Below, piece after piece: positions 33,023 through 40,078 of a stretch of 41,266 nucleotides of DNA. The position numbers were made by a program, and so were the translations under genes. Numbering within the stretch: the stretch's first letter is position 1; each line of letters opens with the position of its first letter. The notes below the pieces were generated by a model. That model had not been told where the DNA came from and made no database searches. It saw only the letters and a program-made list of their open reading frames with translations. The stretch is from Xanthobacteraceae bacterium (GTDB taxonomy: Bacteria > Pseudomonadota > Alphaproteobacteria > Rhizobiales > Xanthobacteraceae): positions 1 through 41,266 of the forward strand of contig JASHPU010000019.1 in NCBI GenBank assembly GCA_030037885.1, in the 5' to 3' direction.

Positions 33023-34417
33023 TCACACCAGCATGCGCACCGGCGCCTCGATCAAATCCTTGAACGCGGCGAGCAGTTGCGCGCCGAGCGCGCCGTCGAC
33101 CACGCGATGGTCGCACGACACCGTGACGCTGAGCAGGCTCGCGAAGCCCACCCCGCCGTCGGCTTTCTCCACCGCCTGACGCCGCGCCGCGCCGATCGCC
33201 AAAATCGTCGCGTGCGGCGGATTGATGATGGCGGCGAATTCGCGCACGCCGTACATGCCGAGATTGGAGATCGCCGACGAACCACCCTGATATTCGGCCG
33301 GCGCAAGTTTTTTCGCCCGCGCGCGCGCCGACAGATCCTTCATCTCGGCAGAGATGACGGAGACCGATTTGCTCTCCACTCGGCGGAGCACAGGCGCAAC
33401 CAGGCCGTCGTCCAGCGCGACGGCAATGCCGAGATCGCAATGCTTGAAGCGCAGAATGCGGTCGCCGGCCCAGACGGCGTTAGCGGCCGGCACGCGCTGC
33501 AAAGCCAGCGCCCAGGCACGGATCAAAAAATCGTTGAGCGAGAGTTTGAAAGCCGAGCCTGCGCTTTCCTCCCCTGCTTGCGGGGGACGAGCCCCCACCC
33601 TTCCCTCCCCCGCTTGCGGGGGAGGGTTAGGAAGGAGGGCGGTGTTCGCTTCCTCGCGCAAGGCGATGAGCCGGCCGATGTCCACGTCGGCAGTCAGATA
33701 AAAGTGCGGAACGGTCTGTGCTTCGGTTAGACGCGCCGCAATGGTGCGGCGCATGGCATCCAGCTTCACTTCCTCGTACGAGTCGGCGGCATAGAGTGAC
33801 TTGACGCGTTCGGCGCTCGGCGCCTCCGGCGTGCGTTGTTGTTGCGCAGCCGGCGCCTCCTCGACGTCGCGGGCGACGATGCGGCCGTGCGGACCGGAAC
33901 CGCGCAGTTGACGGAGATCGATGCCCGATTCGGCGGCGAGCCGGCGCGCCAGCGGTGTGACGCTGACGCCGCCCGGCAGCCGCGCCGGGCCGAAATTGCG
34001 CGCCGGCGTGCGCACCTCGAAGAACGGATCAAGCGGGACCTTTGGCCGCTCGTCCCCGCGAAGGCGGGGACCCGGAACCTGGATTCCCGCTTGCACGGGA
34101 ATGAGCGGAGATGGGGCTGCTGGCGGCTTGGTTTGACCGGATGCGACAGCTACGTTTACCGGTTGCTCGCGCGGTTGCGTACTCGTCCCGTCGGCAATCA
34201 CCGCGACGACCGCGCCGACCGGCGCCACGTCGCCGGCGGGCACCCGGATTTCAGACAAGAAACCGGCGCTGGTGGCCGGCACTTCCATCGATACTTTGTC
34301 GGTCTCGATCTCGAACAGGTTGTCGCCCGGCGCGACCGCTTCGCCGGCCGACTTGAACCACTTGGTGATTTTTCCTTCGGCGACGGTCTCGCCGAGCTGC
34401 GGCATCAGGATGTTCAT
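33023..34417 (-). CDS. 2-oxoacid dehydrogenase E2 (dihydrolipoamide acyltransferase) with two in-frame palindromic-element insertions
   Basis: A 464-residue E2 core subunit: one lipoyl domain (1-78, lipoyl lysine K41 in ETDKVSMEV), a linker, the E1/E3-binding domain (150-186, VTPLARRLAAESGIDLRQL and GPHGRIVARDV), and the acyltransferase domain (215-464) with the catalytic VSCDHRVVDGA (434-444). Two segments are foreign. Residues 104-124 (PLIPVQAGIQVPGPRLRGDE and R) are a 63-bp CGCGAAAGCGGG-family palindrome in the linker. Residues about 261-284 (NPPPQAGEGRVGARPPQAGE and flanks) are a second, unrelated palindrome inside the catalytic domain, between ANTA and the conserved KLSLNDF. Both keep frame and stop-free reading. 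Probably a pyruvate or acetoin-type complex; no E3 gene is nearby. The start is ATG 34417. Confidence 0.9.
   Translation of the reverse strand: MNILMPQLGETVAEGKITKWFKSAGEAVAPGDNLFEIETDKVSMEVPATSAGFLSEIRVPAGDVAPVGAVVAVIADGTSTQPREQPVNVAVASGQTKPPAAPSPLIPVQAGIQVPGPRLRGDERPKVPLDPFFEVRTPARNFGPARLPGGVSVTPLARRLAAESGIDLRQLRGSGPHGRIVARDVEEAPAAQQQRTPEAPSAERVKSLYAADSYEEVKLDAMRRTIAARLTEAQTVPHFYLTADVDIGRLIALREEANTALLPNPPPQAGEGRVGARPPQAGEESAGSAFKLSLNDFLIRAWALALQRVPAANAVWAGDRILRFKHCDLGIAVALDDGLVAPVLRRVESKSVSVISAEMKDLSARARAKKLAPAEYQGGSSAISNLGMYGVREFAAIINPPHATILAIGAARRQAVEKADGGVGFASLLSVTVSCDHRVVDGALGAQLLAAFKDLIEAPVRMLV
33566..33637. repeat. C-run/G-run palindromic element inserted in frame in the E2 gene
   Basis: On the minus strand CCTCCCCCGCAAGCGGGGGA-type units occur twice (33 bp apart), encoding PPQAGE twice. 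The length is about 72 bp (24 codons). Related intergenic copies lie at 6385-6435, 12887-12930 and 13289-13340. Confidence 0.8.
34046..34108. repeat. CGCGAAAGCGGG-family palindromic element inserted in frame in the E2 gene
   Basis: Exactly 63 bp, CCGCTCGTCCCCGCGAAGGC to CTTGCACGGGAATGAGCGG, same design as the intergenic copies at 7962, 11532, 20069 and 20160. It starts at the first base of codon 104 when read on the minus strand and adds 21 codons. Confidence 0.88.
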
Positions 34418-34434
34418 GCGCCACCCTTTTAGGC

Positions 34435-34523
34435 CGTCATTCCGGGGCCGAGCAACGCGAGGCACCCGGAATCCATAACCTCGGACGGTGCAAGTTCTGC
34501 ACGGACCGGGATTATGGGTTGCG
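34435..34523. repeat. TCATTCCGGGG-family repeat
   Basis: CGTCATTCCGGGGCCGAGCA to GGGATTATGGGTTGCGG, a degenerate copy lacking the closing GGAATGACG. It fills the 125-bp space between the succinate-semialdehyde dehydrogenase stop and the E2 start. The E2 frame is open back into it (34465), which is not taken as coding. Confidence 0.7.
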
Positions 34524-34541
34524 GCTGGTCGCCCTCCCCGC

Positions 34542-35999
34542 TCACCACGCCACCGAAACGTATTGGGTTTCCAGAAACTCCATCATGCCCTCATGGGCGC
34601 CTTCGCGGCCAAGGCCGGATTGCTTGGTGCCGCCAAACGGCGCGGCCGGATCGGAAACGAGGCCGCGGTTCAAACCGATCATGCCGAAGTCGAGTTTTTC
34701 CGACACCCGCATGCCGCGGCTCAAATCCTTGGTATAGAGATAAGCCACGAGCCCATACTCGGTGTCGTTGGCGCGCGCGATCACTTCGTCTTCCGACTTG
34801 AACGTTTGGATCGACGCGACGGGGCCGAAAATCTCCTCGTTGAGCAATTTGGCGTCATCGGAGACGTTCGACAGCACGGTCGCCGGATAGAAGAAGCCCG
34901 GCCCGTCCGGCAGCTTGCCGCCGGTCAACACCTTGGCGCCCTTTTGCACCGCGTCGTCGACCAACTCGACGACCTTGTCGAGGCCGGCTCTGTTGACCAG
35001 CGGCCCGAGCGCGATGCCGTCGTCGAGGCCATTGCCCATTTTCAGGCCGGCCATCTTGGCGGTGAGCTTTTTGGAAAATTCGTCCCGCACCTTCTCGTGC
35101 ACATAGAAGCGATTGGCCGCGGTGCAGGCCTCGCCCATGTTGCGCATCTTGGCGATCATGGCGCCGTCGATGGCGGCATCGATGTCGGCATCGTCGAACA
35201 CGATGAACGGCGCATTGCCGCCGAGCTCCATCGCCGGCTTGACCACGCAGTCGGCGGCTTCGTGCAAAAGCTTTCGGCCGACCTCGGTCGAGCCGGTGAA
35301 CGACACCACGCGCACCCGCGGATCGTGCAGCATGGCGCTGACCACCTTGCCGGACGAACGCGACGGGATGACGTTGACGATGCCGGCCGGCACGCCGGCC
35401 TCTTCGAGGATCGGCATCAGCGCCAGCATGGTGAGCGGCGTATCGGAGGCCGGCTTGAGCACCACCGGGCAGCCGGCGGCGAGCGCCGGGCCGATCTTGC
35501 GCGTCGCCATGGCGGCCGGGAAATTCCACGGCGTCACCAGGACGGCGATGCCGGCCGGCTTGTGCTGCACGAAAATGCGCGCGCCCGAGGCCGGCCCCAA
35601 CGTGTTGGAGCCGATATTGCGCACCGCCTCCTCGGCATACCAGCGGAAGAACTCGGCCGCATAGGCGACCTCGCCGCGCGAATCCGGCAGCGCCTTGCCG
35701 TTCTCGATGGTGATCAGCTTCGCCAGCCGCTCGGCGTCGCGCATGATCAGCTCGTAGGACTTGCGCAAAATCTCGGCACGCTCGCGCGGCTTTTTCGCCG
35801 CCCAGCCGGGAAACGCGGCGCTCGCCGCGTCAAGCGCCGCCATCGCGTCTTCAACCGTGGCGCTCGCCACCGACGCCACCTTGTTCTCGGTCGCCGGATC
35901 GATCACGTCGAAGCGTCCGCCGTCGGAGGATTTGCGCCATTGGCCGCCGATCCACAGATCGGTCGGCACGTTGGCGAGGAGGTTGTCGTATCGAGCCAT
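34542..35999 (-). CDS. gabD: NAD(P)-dependent succinate-semialdehyde dehydrogenase-like aldehyde dehydrogenase
   Basis: A 485-residue aldehyde dehydrogenase of the succinate-semialdehyde (GabD) group, oxidising an aldehyde to its acid. Motifs in order are the N-terminal WIGGQWRKSSDG, VTPWNFPAAM (155-164), KPASDTPL (182-189), FTGSTEVGRKL (234-244), the general base E258 in MELGGNAP, and the catalytic C292 in GEACTAANR. The usual GQ(T/V)C context is changed to GEAC. The C-terminal PFGGTKQSGLGREG block is intact. ATG at 35999 follows AGGAACC and gives family length; the frame stays open into the upstream repeat to 36194. Substrate assignment beyond short semialdehydes is inference. Confidence 0.86.
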   Translation of the reverse strand: MARYDNLLANVPTDLWIGGQWRKSSDGGRFDVIDPATENKVASVASATVEDAMAALDAASAAFPGWAAKKPRERAEILRKSYELIMRDAERLAKLITIENGKALPDSRGEVAYAAEFFRWYAEEAVRNIGSNTLGPASGARIFVQHKPAGIAVLVTPWNFPAAMATRKIGPALAAGCPVVLKPASDTPLTMLALMPILEEAGVPAGIVNVIPSRSSGKVVSAMLHDPRVRVVSFTGSTEVGRKLLHEAADCVVKPAMELGGNAPFIVFDDADIDAAIDGAMIAKMRNMGEACTAANRFYVHEKVRDEFSKKLTAKMAGLKMGNGLDDGIALGPLVNRAGLDKVVELVDDAVQKGAKVLTGGKLPDGPGFFYPATVLSNVSDDAKLLNEEIFGPVASIQTFKSEDEVIARANDTEYGLVAYLYTKDLSRGMRVSEKLDFGMIGLNRGLVSDPAAPFGGTKQSGLGREGAHEGMMEFLETQYVSVAW

Positions 36000-36040
36000 G
36001 ATGCTGGTTCCTATTCGTCCTCCCGCGGCACTTACGTTAA

Positions 36041-36141
36041 CCTCATCCTGAGGCGGCCGCGAAGCGGCCCTCGAAGGATGTAGGCCCCGGCGCCCGGGCC
36101 TCGCCCTTCGAGGCTCGCTTCGCGAGCACCTCAGGGTGAGG
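36041..36141. repeat. inverted repeat of the CCTCATCCTGAGG family
   Basis: CCTCATCCTGAGGCGGCCGC, an inner CTCGAAGGATG, and a right half CCCTTCGAGGCTCGCTTCGC ending CACCTCAGGGTGAGG. Same family as 6601-6703. It separates the aldehyde dehydrogenase gene from the divergent HTH gene. Confidence 0.82.
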
Positions 36142-36184
36142 AATTGAGGCATGTATTGGTGCGCTGGTATAAGACGCCGATACC

Positions 36185-36526
36185 GTGAAGACAACGCGCA
36201 AGCAGGCCAGATCGGTCAAGATAGATTGGCGCCGCTTCGATGCCATGACCGAGGCACAACGGCATCAAGCCGCGCTCGACGATCCCGACGCGCAGCCGCT
36301 CACAGCCGAGGATTTCAAGCGCATGAAGCGGACGCCGCAAGCGAAGATCATTCGCCGCGCGCTGGGCTTAAGCCAGGAAGATTTCGCCGCCCGCTATCAC
36401 ATTCCGCTTGGGACGCTGCGCGATTGGGAGCAGGGCCGTGTCGAGCCGGATCAAGCGGCGCGCGCTTACCTCAAAGTCATTGTGCGGGAACCCGAAACCG
36501 TGCGCGAGGCGCTGAAGCGGCGATAG
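36185..36526 (+). CDS. lone XRE/HigA-like HTH antitoxin-type regulator
   Basis: A 113-residue protein with a C-terminal helix-turn-helix (about 54-95): IIRRALGLSQEDFAARYHIPLGTLRDWEQGRVEPDQAARAYL fits the XRE-type HTH with the YiaG-like LRDWEQGR signature. The N-terminus is basic, then has the acidic ALDDPDAQPLTAEDF motif common in antitoxins paired with BrnT- or RelE-like toxins. No toxin gene is next to it on the usual upstream side. The start is GTG at 36185, overlapping a TGA at 36186-36188 of a short upstream frame, as if a coupled toxin gene once preceded it and was replaced by the repeat at 36041-36141. The RHH/RelE operon starts 64 bp downstream. Confidence 0.75.
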   Translation: MKTTRKQARSVKIDWRRFDAMTEAQRHQAALDDPDAQPLTAEDFKRMKRTPQAKIIRRALGLSQEDFAARYHIPLGTLRDWEQGRVEPDQAARAYLKVIVREPETVREALKRR

Positions 36527-36530
36527 CCAT

Positions 36531-36590
36531 TTGACAAGCCCGCGGCTCTATTACTATGTAACAACGAGTAACAACTATAGAGCCGGCGAG
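36531..36590 (+). promoter_or_regulatory. toxin-antitoxin promoter with direct-repeat operator
   Basis: TTGACA at 36531-36536 is a good -35 box; TACTAT (36552-36557) or CTATGT (36554-36559) may be the -10. Immediately after come two copies of GTAACAAC at 36558-36565 and 36568-36575, spaced 10 bp start to start (one helical turn), within an outer CTAT...ATAG symmetry (36554-36580). This is the arrangement expected for a ribbon-helix-helix repressor acting on its own promoter. Confidence 0.6.
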
Positions 36591-36926
36591 ATGAGCCGCA
36601 CCTCAGCCACGTTCTCAGTATCTCTGCCGCCAGCGATGGCGAACGAACTCGAACGCGTGCGCCGGAAAGAGCATCGCACGCGCTCCGAACTCGTGCGCGA
36701 GGCGCTGCGGCACTACATTCGGGTTGCCGACGCCCGCTCGGTGCAGGAGCGGGCTGCGCTACTCCGGGAGGAGCAGCCCGCAGCCAAGGAGCGCGCCGCG
36801 ATCGCGGCCGGCAGCAAGGAATTTCGCGAAGGCAGCTTTACCGACCTGAGCCAACTCCACAATGAGCTCGGCCGTCGCCGTCAGCAACCGCGCCCGAAGA
36901 AATCTCAAGCGCGTTCCCGCCGCTGA
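36591..36926 (+). CDS. ribbon-helix-helix antitoxin (CopG/ParD-like)
   Basis: A 111-residue protein with an N-terminal RHH DNA-binding domain (residues about 3-45): SATFSVSLPPAMANELERVRRKEHRTRSELVREALRHYI shows the beta strand, the PP turn and the SELVREAL helix. The remainder is a charged toxin-neutralising tail ending in QQPRPKKSQARSRR. ATG at 36591 follows GGCGAG; the longer frame from 36531 begins in the -35 box. The 3' end overlaps the toxin gene by 65 bp. It should repress its own promoter with or without the toxin. Confidence 0.85.
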   Translation: MSRTSATFSVSLPPAMANELERVRRKEHRTRSELVREALRHYIRVADARSVQERAALLREEQPAAKERAAIAAGSKEFREGSFTDLSQLHNELGRRRQQPRPKKSQARSRR

Positions 36927-37119
36927 CCAAGAGCGCATCATGGCGGCGCTCGATGCCATGCGCGCCGACCCGCTGTCCGGCGATGTGGTAAAGCTTGCCG
37001 GGCAGGATGCCTTTCGCCGGCGCGTCGGCAACTACCGGATTATCTTTCGCATCGATTTCAAGGCGGTCGCGGTCGGCGTTCTCGACATTCAGAGGCGGAC
37101 GACGACGACCTATCGGTAA
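36862..37119 (+). CDS. RelE/ParE-family toxin
   Basis: An 85-residue protein of the RelE/ParE superfamily: SNRARRNLKRVPAADQERIMAALDAM helical start, DPLSGDVVKLAGQDAFRRRVGNYRIIFRIDF as the beta-sheet core with the conserved G-x-Y-R-I-I-F motif, and a C-terminal VGVLDIQRRTTTTYR. The conserved basic residues are kept, so it is probably an active mRNA interferase (RelE-like) or gyrase-type inhibitor (ParE-like); the sequence alone does not separate these. It overlaps the antitoxin 3' end by 65 bp, so the two are one operon. Confidence 0.87.
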   Translation: MSSAVAVSNRARRNLKRVPAADQERIMAALDAMRADPLSGDVVKLAGQDAFRRRVGNYRIIFRIDFKAVAVGVLDIQRRTTTTYR

Positions 37120-37167
37120 CAAGTCGCCAGATTGGACAACACGAAATCCGAGGCGGGCGGCAAGGCT

Positions 37168-37202
37168 CATCCCGGATTTCGTTTCACTCAATCCGGGCTA
37201 CG
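37168..37202. repeat. short palindrome downstream of the toxin-antitoxin operon
   Basis: CATCCCGGATTTCGTTTCAC followed by TCAATCCGGGCTACG. Similar in layout to 5195-5232. It lies 49 bp after the toxin stop and 49 bp before the stop of the convergent E1-beta gene and may act as a bidirectional transcription-end hairpin. Confidence 0.5.
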
Positions 37203-37250
37203 CTTGCTGTGAGTTACCGTTGGGCACGCTCCCGCTTTGCCACCCGGTCA

Positions 37251-38231
37251 CTAACTCTGCATCGCCTTCCGCACCCGCTCCGCAATCCGCTCCACCGTCG
37301 GCAGCGCGATGTCTTCCAGGATATCGGCGGCGGGGAGCGGGATGTGCGGGGTGGTGATGCGCACCGGCGGGCCGTCGAGGTCGTAGAACGCTTCGTCGGC
37401 GACGATGGAGACGATCTCGGCGCCCCAGCCGCACAGCCGCGGATTTTCCTCCACGGTGAACAGGCGGTGGGTGCGCGCCACCGACCCCAAGATGGTCTGG
37501 GTGTCGAGCGGCACCAGCGAGCGCACGTCGACGACTTCGCAGTCGATGCCGTGCTCGCTTTTCAGCGTCTCGGCCGCGGCGAGCGCGCGCGGCACCATCA
37601 GGGCGAGCGCCAGCAGCGTCGCATCCTTGCCGGGCCGCACGATCTTGGCGCTGCCGAGCGCGTCGACGATCTCGCCGTCCGGCACCTCGCCCTTGGTCGG
37701 ATAGAGCGACTTGTGCTCGAAAAAGATCACCGGGTCGGGATCGCGCACCGCCGCCGCCAAAAGTCCGATCACGTCGCGCGGGTTAGACGGCGCCACGACC
37801 TTCAAGCCCGGAATCATCATGCACCAGTTCTCGACGCTCTGCGAATGCTGGGCGCCGAAGCGCGAGCCGGCGCCGTTGCCGGTGCGCACCACCAGCGGAC
37901 ATTTGAGCTGCCCATTCGACATGTAGCGGCTCTTGGCGAACTCGTTGGCGATGTAGTCGAAGCAGACCGCGAAGAAATCCGAGAACATGATCTCGGCGAT
38001 CGGCTTCAGGCCGGTCATCGCCGCGCCCATGGCGGCGCCGAGGATCGCCTGTTCGGAGATCGGGGTGTCGCGCACGCGCAACGGGCCGAACTGCTCGTAG
38101 AGCCCGACCGTGGCCTTGAACACGCCGCCGGCCTTGGCGATGTCCTCGCCGAGGAACACCACGTCGGGATCGCGCGCCATCTCTTGCGCAATGCCGCGCG
38201 CGACCGCGTCGCGATAGGTCAGTTCCGCCAT
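37251..38231 (-). CDS. 2-oxoacid dehydrogenase E1 beta subunit
   Basis: A 326-residue E1-beta subunit of a thiamine-diphosphate alpha2-beta2 dehydrogenase (pyruvate or acetoin type). Landmarks are MAELTYRDAVARGIAQEM, VVFLGEDIAKAGGVFKATVGL (24-44), VRDTPISEQAILGAAMGAAMTG (53-74), RTGNGAGSRFGAQHSQSVENW, PVIFFEHKSLYP, and the DIRSLVPLD-type block (VDVRSLVPLDTQT). Closest in kind to PdhB/AcoB, so it acts on pyruvate or acetoin; branched-chain E1-beta is less likely. It overlaps the 3' end of E1-alpha by 13 bp, so the pair is one transcript. It converges with the toxin gene. Confidence 0.9.
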   Translation of the reverse strand: MAELTYRDAVARGIAQEMARDPDVVFLGEDIAKAGGVFKATVGLYEQFGPLRVRDTPISEQAILGAAMGAAMTGLKPIAEIMFSDFFAVCFDYIANEFAKSRYMSNGQLKCPLVVRTGNGAGSRFGAQHSQSVENWCMMIPGLKVVAPSNPRDVIGLLAAAVRDPDPVIFFEHKSLYPTKGEVPDGEIVDALGSAKIVRPGKDATLLALALMVPRALAAAETLKSEHGIDCEVVDVRSLVPLDTQTILGSVARTHRLFTVEENPRLCGWGAEIVSIVADEAFYDLDGPPVRITTPHIPLPAADILEDIALPTVERIAERVRKAMQS

Positions 38232-39250
38232 GCGAAACCTCCGTCGGCGTAAACGTCCTTGGTCAGAATATCGCGCGGCGGCATCGGCGCCGTCTTGCAT
38301 TTTTCCGTGGCGTCGTCGACGCGGCGGCGCACGTCGGCGTCGATTGCGGCAATAACGTTGTCGGCAATGCCGAACTGCTTGAGCCGCTCGCGATAAAGCT
38401 TGATCGGGTCGCGCGCCTTCCACTTTTCCAGCTCGCCCTCCGGCCGGTATTTGGCCGGATCGGCGCGCGAATGGCCGCTGTGGCGGTAGGTCATGCACTC
38501 GACCAGCGACGGCCCGCCGCCGTCGCGCGCCTTGGCGTAGGCGGCGCCGGCGGCGCGGTAGACCGCATCGGCGTCGTTGCCGTCGACCACGATGCGCGGC
38601 AGCCCGTAAGCGGCGGCGCGGTCGGCGGCCGGATGTTGCACGGCGGTAACATCGCCGATCGGCGTGTATTCCATGTAGAGATTGTTCTCGCAGACGAAGA
38701 TCACCGGCAGCTTCCACACCGCGGCGAAATTGAGCGCTTCGTGGAAGGCGCCGATATTGGTCGTACCGTCGCCGAAGAAGCACACCGCCACGTCCTTCGC
38801 ACCCTTGTATTGGGCGCGCCAGGCGGCGCCGCAGGCGATCGGCAGATGCGCGCCGACGATGGCATAGGAACCCATCACGCCGTGCTCGGCCGAGGTCAGG
38901 TGCATCGAGCCGCCCTTGCCGCGCATGAGGCCGTTGTCACGCTGCATCAGCTCGCCCAAGACTTTTTCGATCGGCACGCCGCGGGCGAGCGTGTGGGCGT
39001 GGCCGCGATAGGTGCAGAACGACAGGTCGCCGGGTTTCATGGCGGCGGCAAAGCCGGCAGCGACCGCCTCCTGGCCGAGCGACAAGTGGCTGGTGCCCTT
39101 GACCAGGTTCTGCAGGAACAGATCGAAGGCGCGCTGCTCGGCCTCGCGAATCTCGACCTGGATGCGGTAGAGCCGCAGCCGCGTCGCCTCGCCGATATCG
39201 TCGTTGAGGCCCGCCGCCGCAGCGGGCGCGCGGTCTTCGACCTTGGCCAT
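38219..39250 (-). CDS. 2-oxoacid dehydrogenase E1 alpha subunit
   Basis: A 343-residue E1-alpha subunit with the thiamine-diphosphate motif GDGTTNIGAFHEALNFAAVWKLPVIFVCENN (160-190). It keeps the conserved HLSLGQEAVAAG (55-66), YRGHAHTLARG (81-91), RGKGGSMHL (110-118) and TYRHSGHSRADP (phosphorylation-loop region), typical of PdhA/AcoA. ATG 39250 is used because AAGAGG lies 6-11 bp upstream; the ATG at 39256 is too close to it. It is the first gene of the E1 pair, but E2 is 4 kb further on, past the toxin-antitoxin islet and the aldehyde dehydrogenase. A lone E1 pair without E3 suggests an acetoin- or PDH-like side complex. Confidence 0.9.
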   Translation of the reverse strand: MAKVEDRAPAAAAGLNDDIGEATRLRLYRIQVEIREAEQRAFDLFLQNLVKGTSHLSLGQEAVAAGFAAAMKPGDLSFCTYRGHAHTLARGVPIEKVLGELMQRDNGLMRGKGGSMHLTSAEHGVMGSYAIVGAHLPIACGAAWRAQYKGAKDVAVCFFGDGTTNIGAFHEALNFAAVWKLPVIFVCENNLYMEYTPIGDVTAVQHPAADRAAAYGLPRIVVDGNDADAVYRAAGAAYAKARDGGGPSLVECMTYRHSGHSRADPAKYRPEGELEKWKARDPIKLYRERLKQFGIADNVIAAIDADVRRRVDDATEKCKTAPMPPRDILTKDVYADGGFAWRN

Positions 39251-39256
39251 TGCCAT

Positions 39257-39532
39257 CCTCTTGGAAAACCGGAAATCCGCTATGGGTGTACGCAACTTAG
39301 CGCCAGTTGCGAAGCCGAGGCAACGCCGTTTGCCGCCTTCGGGTTTGCCGCTCCGCCCGGCTTTGTATGCCAGGCACTTCGGCCGCCGCGCTGGCCGCAC
39401 TGCGCGCGATCACAACCCCGTTCCAGCGCCCGTTTAATGCGCTCACCGCGCAAATCGACAACGCGACCAAACATGCTCAACTCGCCACGCAAACTTGACA
39501 CATTCACGCCAAGTGGCGTTCGTTAAACAGGG
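39257..39532. other. 276-bp region upstream of E1-alpha with a small palindrome
   Basis: No gene is recognised. The palindrome ACGCCA, AG, TGGCGT at 39506-39519 is a possible operator; the nearby TTGACA at 39495-39500 on the plus strand has no gene downstream except the MITE-like element. The E1-alpha promoter should lie in this stretch. Confidence 0.35.
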
Positions 39533-39686
39533 CTAGAGCATGTTCCGCTGTAATCGAATCGAGTTCCTTCATTCGTCATTGCCGGGCTTGACCCGGCAAT
39601 CCATGCTGCGTTGAAGCCGCATGGATGCCCGGGTCAAGCCCGGGCATGACGAGAACGTGGTGCTATCTGAGCGAGATATGCTCTAG
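39533..39686. mobile_element. MITE-like repeat, copy 2 (154 bp)
   Basis: Begins CTAGAGCATGTTCCGCTGTA and ends GATATGCTCTAG, a clean pair of terminal inverted repeats CTAGAGCAT/ATGCTCTAG. It is the shorter form of 113-302. Its last bases supply the TAG stop of the small membrane-protein gene on the minus strand, so it sits exactly at that gene's 3' end. Confidence 0.78.
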
Positions 39687-39874
39687 AGAGCGAAACCCGA
39701 GGCAAAAATCACCAGAAAGCCGATGGCCGCGGTGAGGCCGCCGTAAAACACCCAGGCGCGGTCGCCGACCATGAAGCTCTCGGCCGGCCACGGCAGGTAC
39801 CCCGAGCCCTGCGCCATGAACAGAAGCCCGAGCAGCAGCAGGAGCATGCCGAAAATCCGCAGCAGCGCCTTCAT
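39683..39874 (-). CDS. small membrane protein, stop codon supplied by a MITE-like element
   Basis: A 63-residue protein with two hydrophobic helices: MKALLRIFGMLLLLLGLLFMA (1-21) and AWVFYGGLTAAIGFLVIFASGFAL (40-63). The short linker has GSGYLPWPAESFMVGD. No family is recognised. The TAG stop comes from the CTCTAG terminus of the repeat, so the gene may have lost a few C-terminal residues, or the repeat may have landed just at the end. ATG 39874 has a GGTGCG leader, a weak ribosome-binding site. Confidence 0.55.
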   Translation of the reverse strand: MKALLRIFGMLLLLLGLLFMAQGSGYLPWPAESFMVGDRAWVFYGGLTAAIGFLVIFASGFAL

Positions 39875-40078
39875 CGCACCTTATGACCGCCCAGCGCCAA
39901 ATAAACTGCCCAATAAACCCGGCATGCATCCGCGCCGCCACGATGGCAAGCGGGCGGCCATGTTGTGGCCACACGCCTCTGGCCGGATGTGGCTTGCCGG
40001 CAACGGTGGCTTACGGGCGTGCGGTAATTTTGTTAGGCTGCCCGCCGATTCTTCGGGGACTTAAACAGAGGAGTCGCC

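Noticed and set aside
39484-39540. Promoter from TTGACA at 39495
   Set aside because: No gene follows on the plus strand before the MITE-like element, and the minus-strand genes read away from it. Kept only as a note on the gap.
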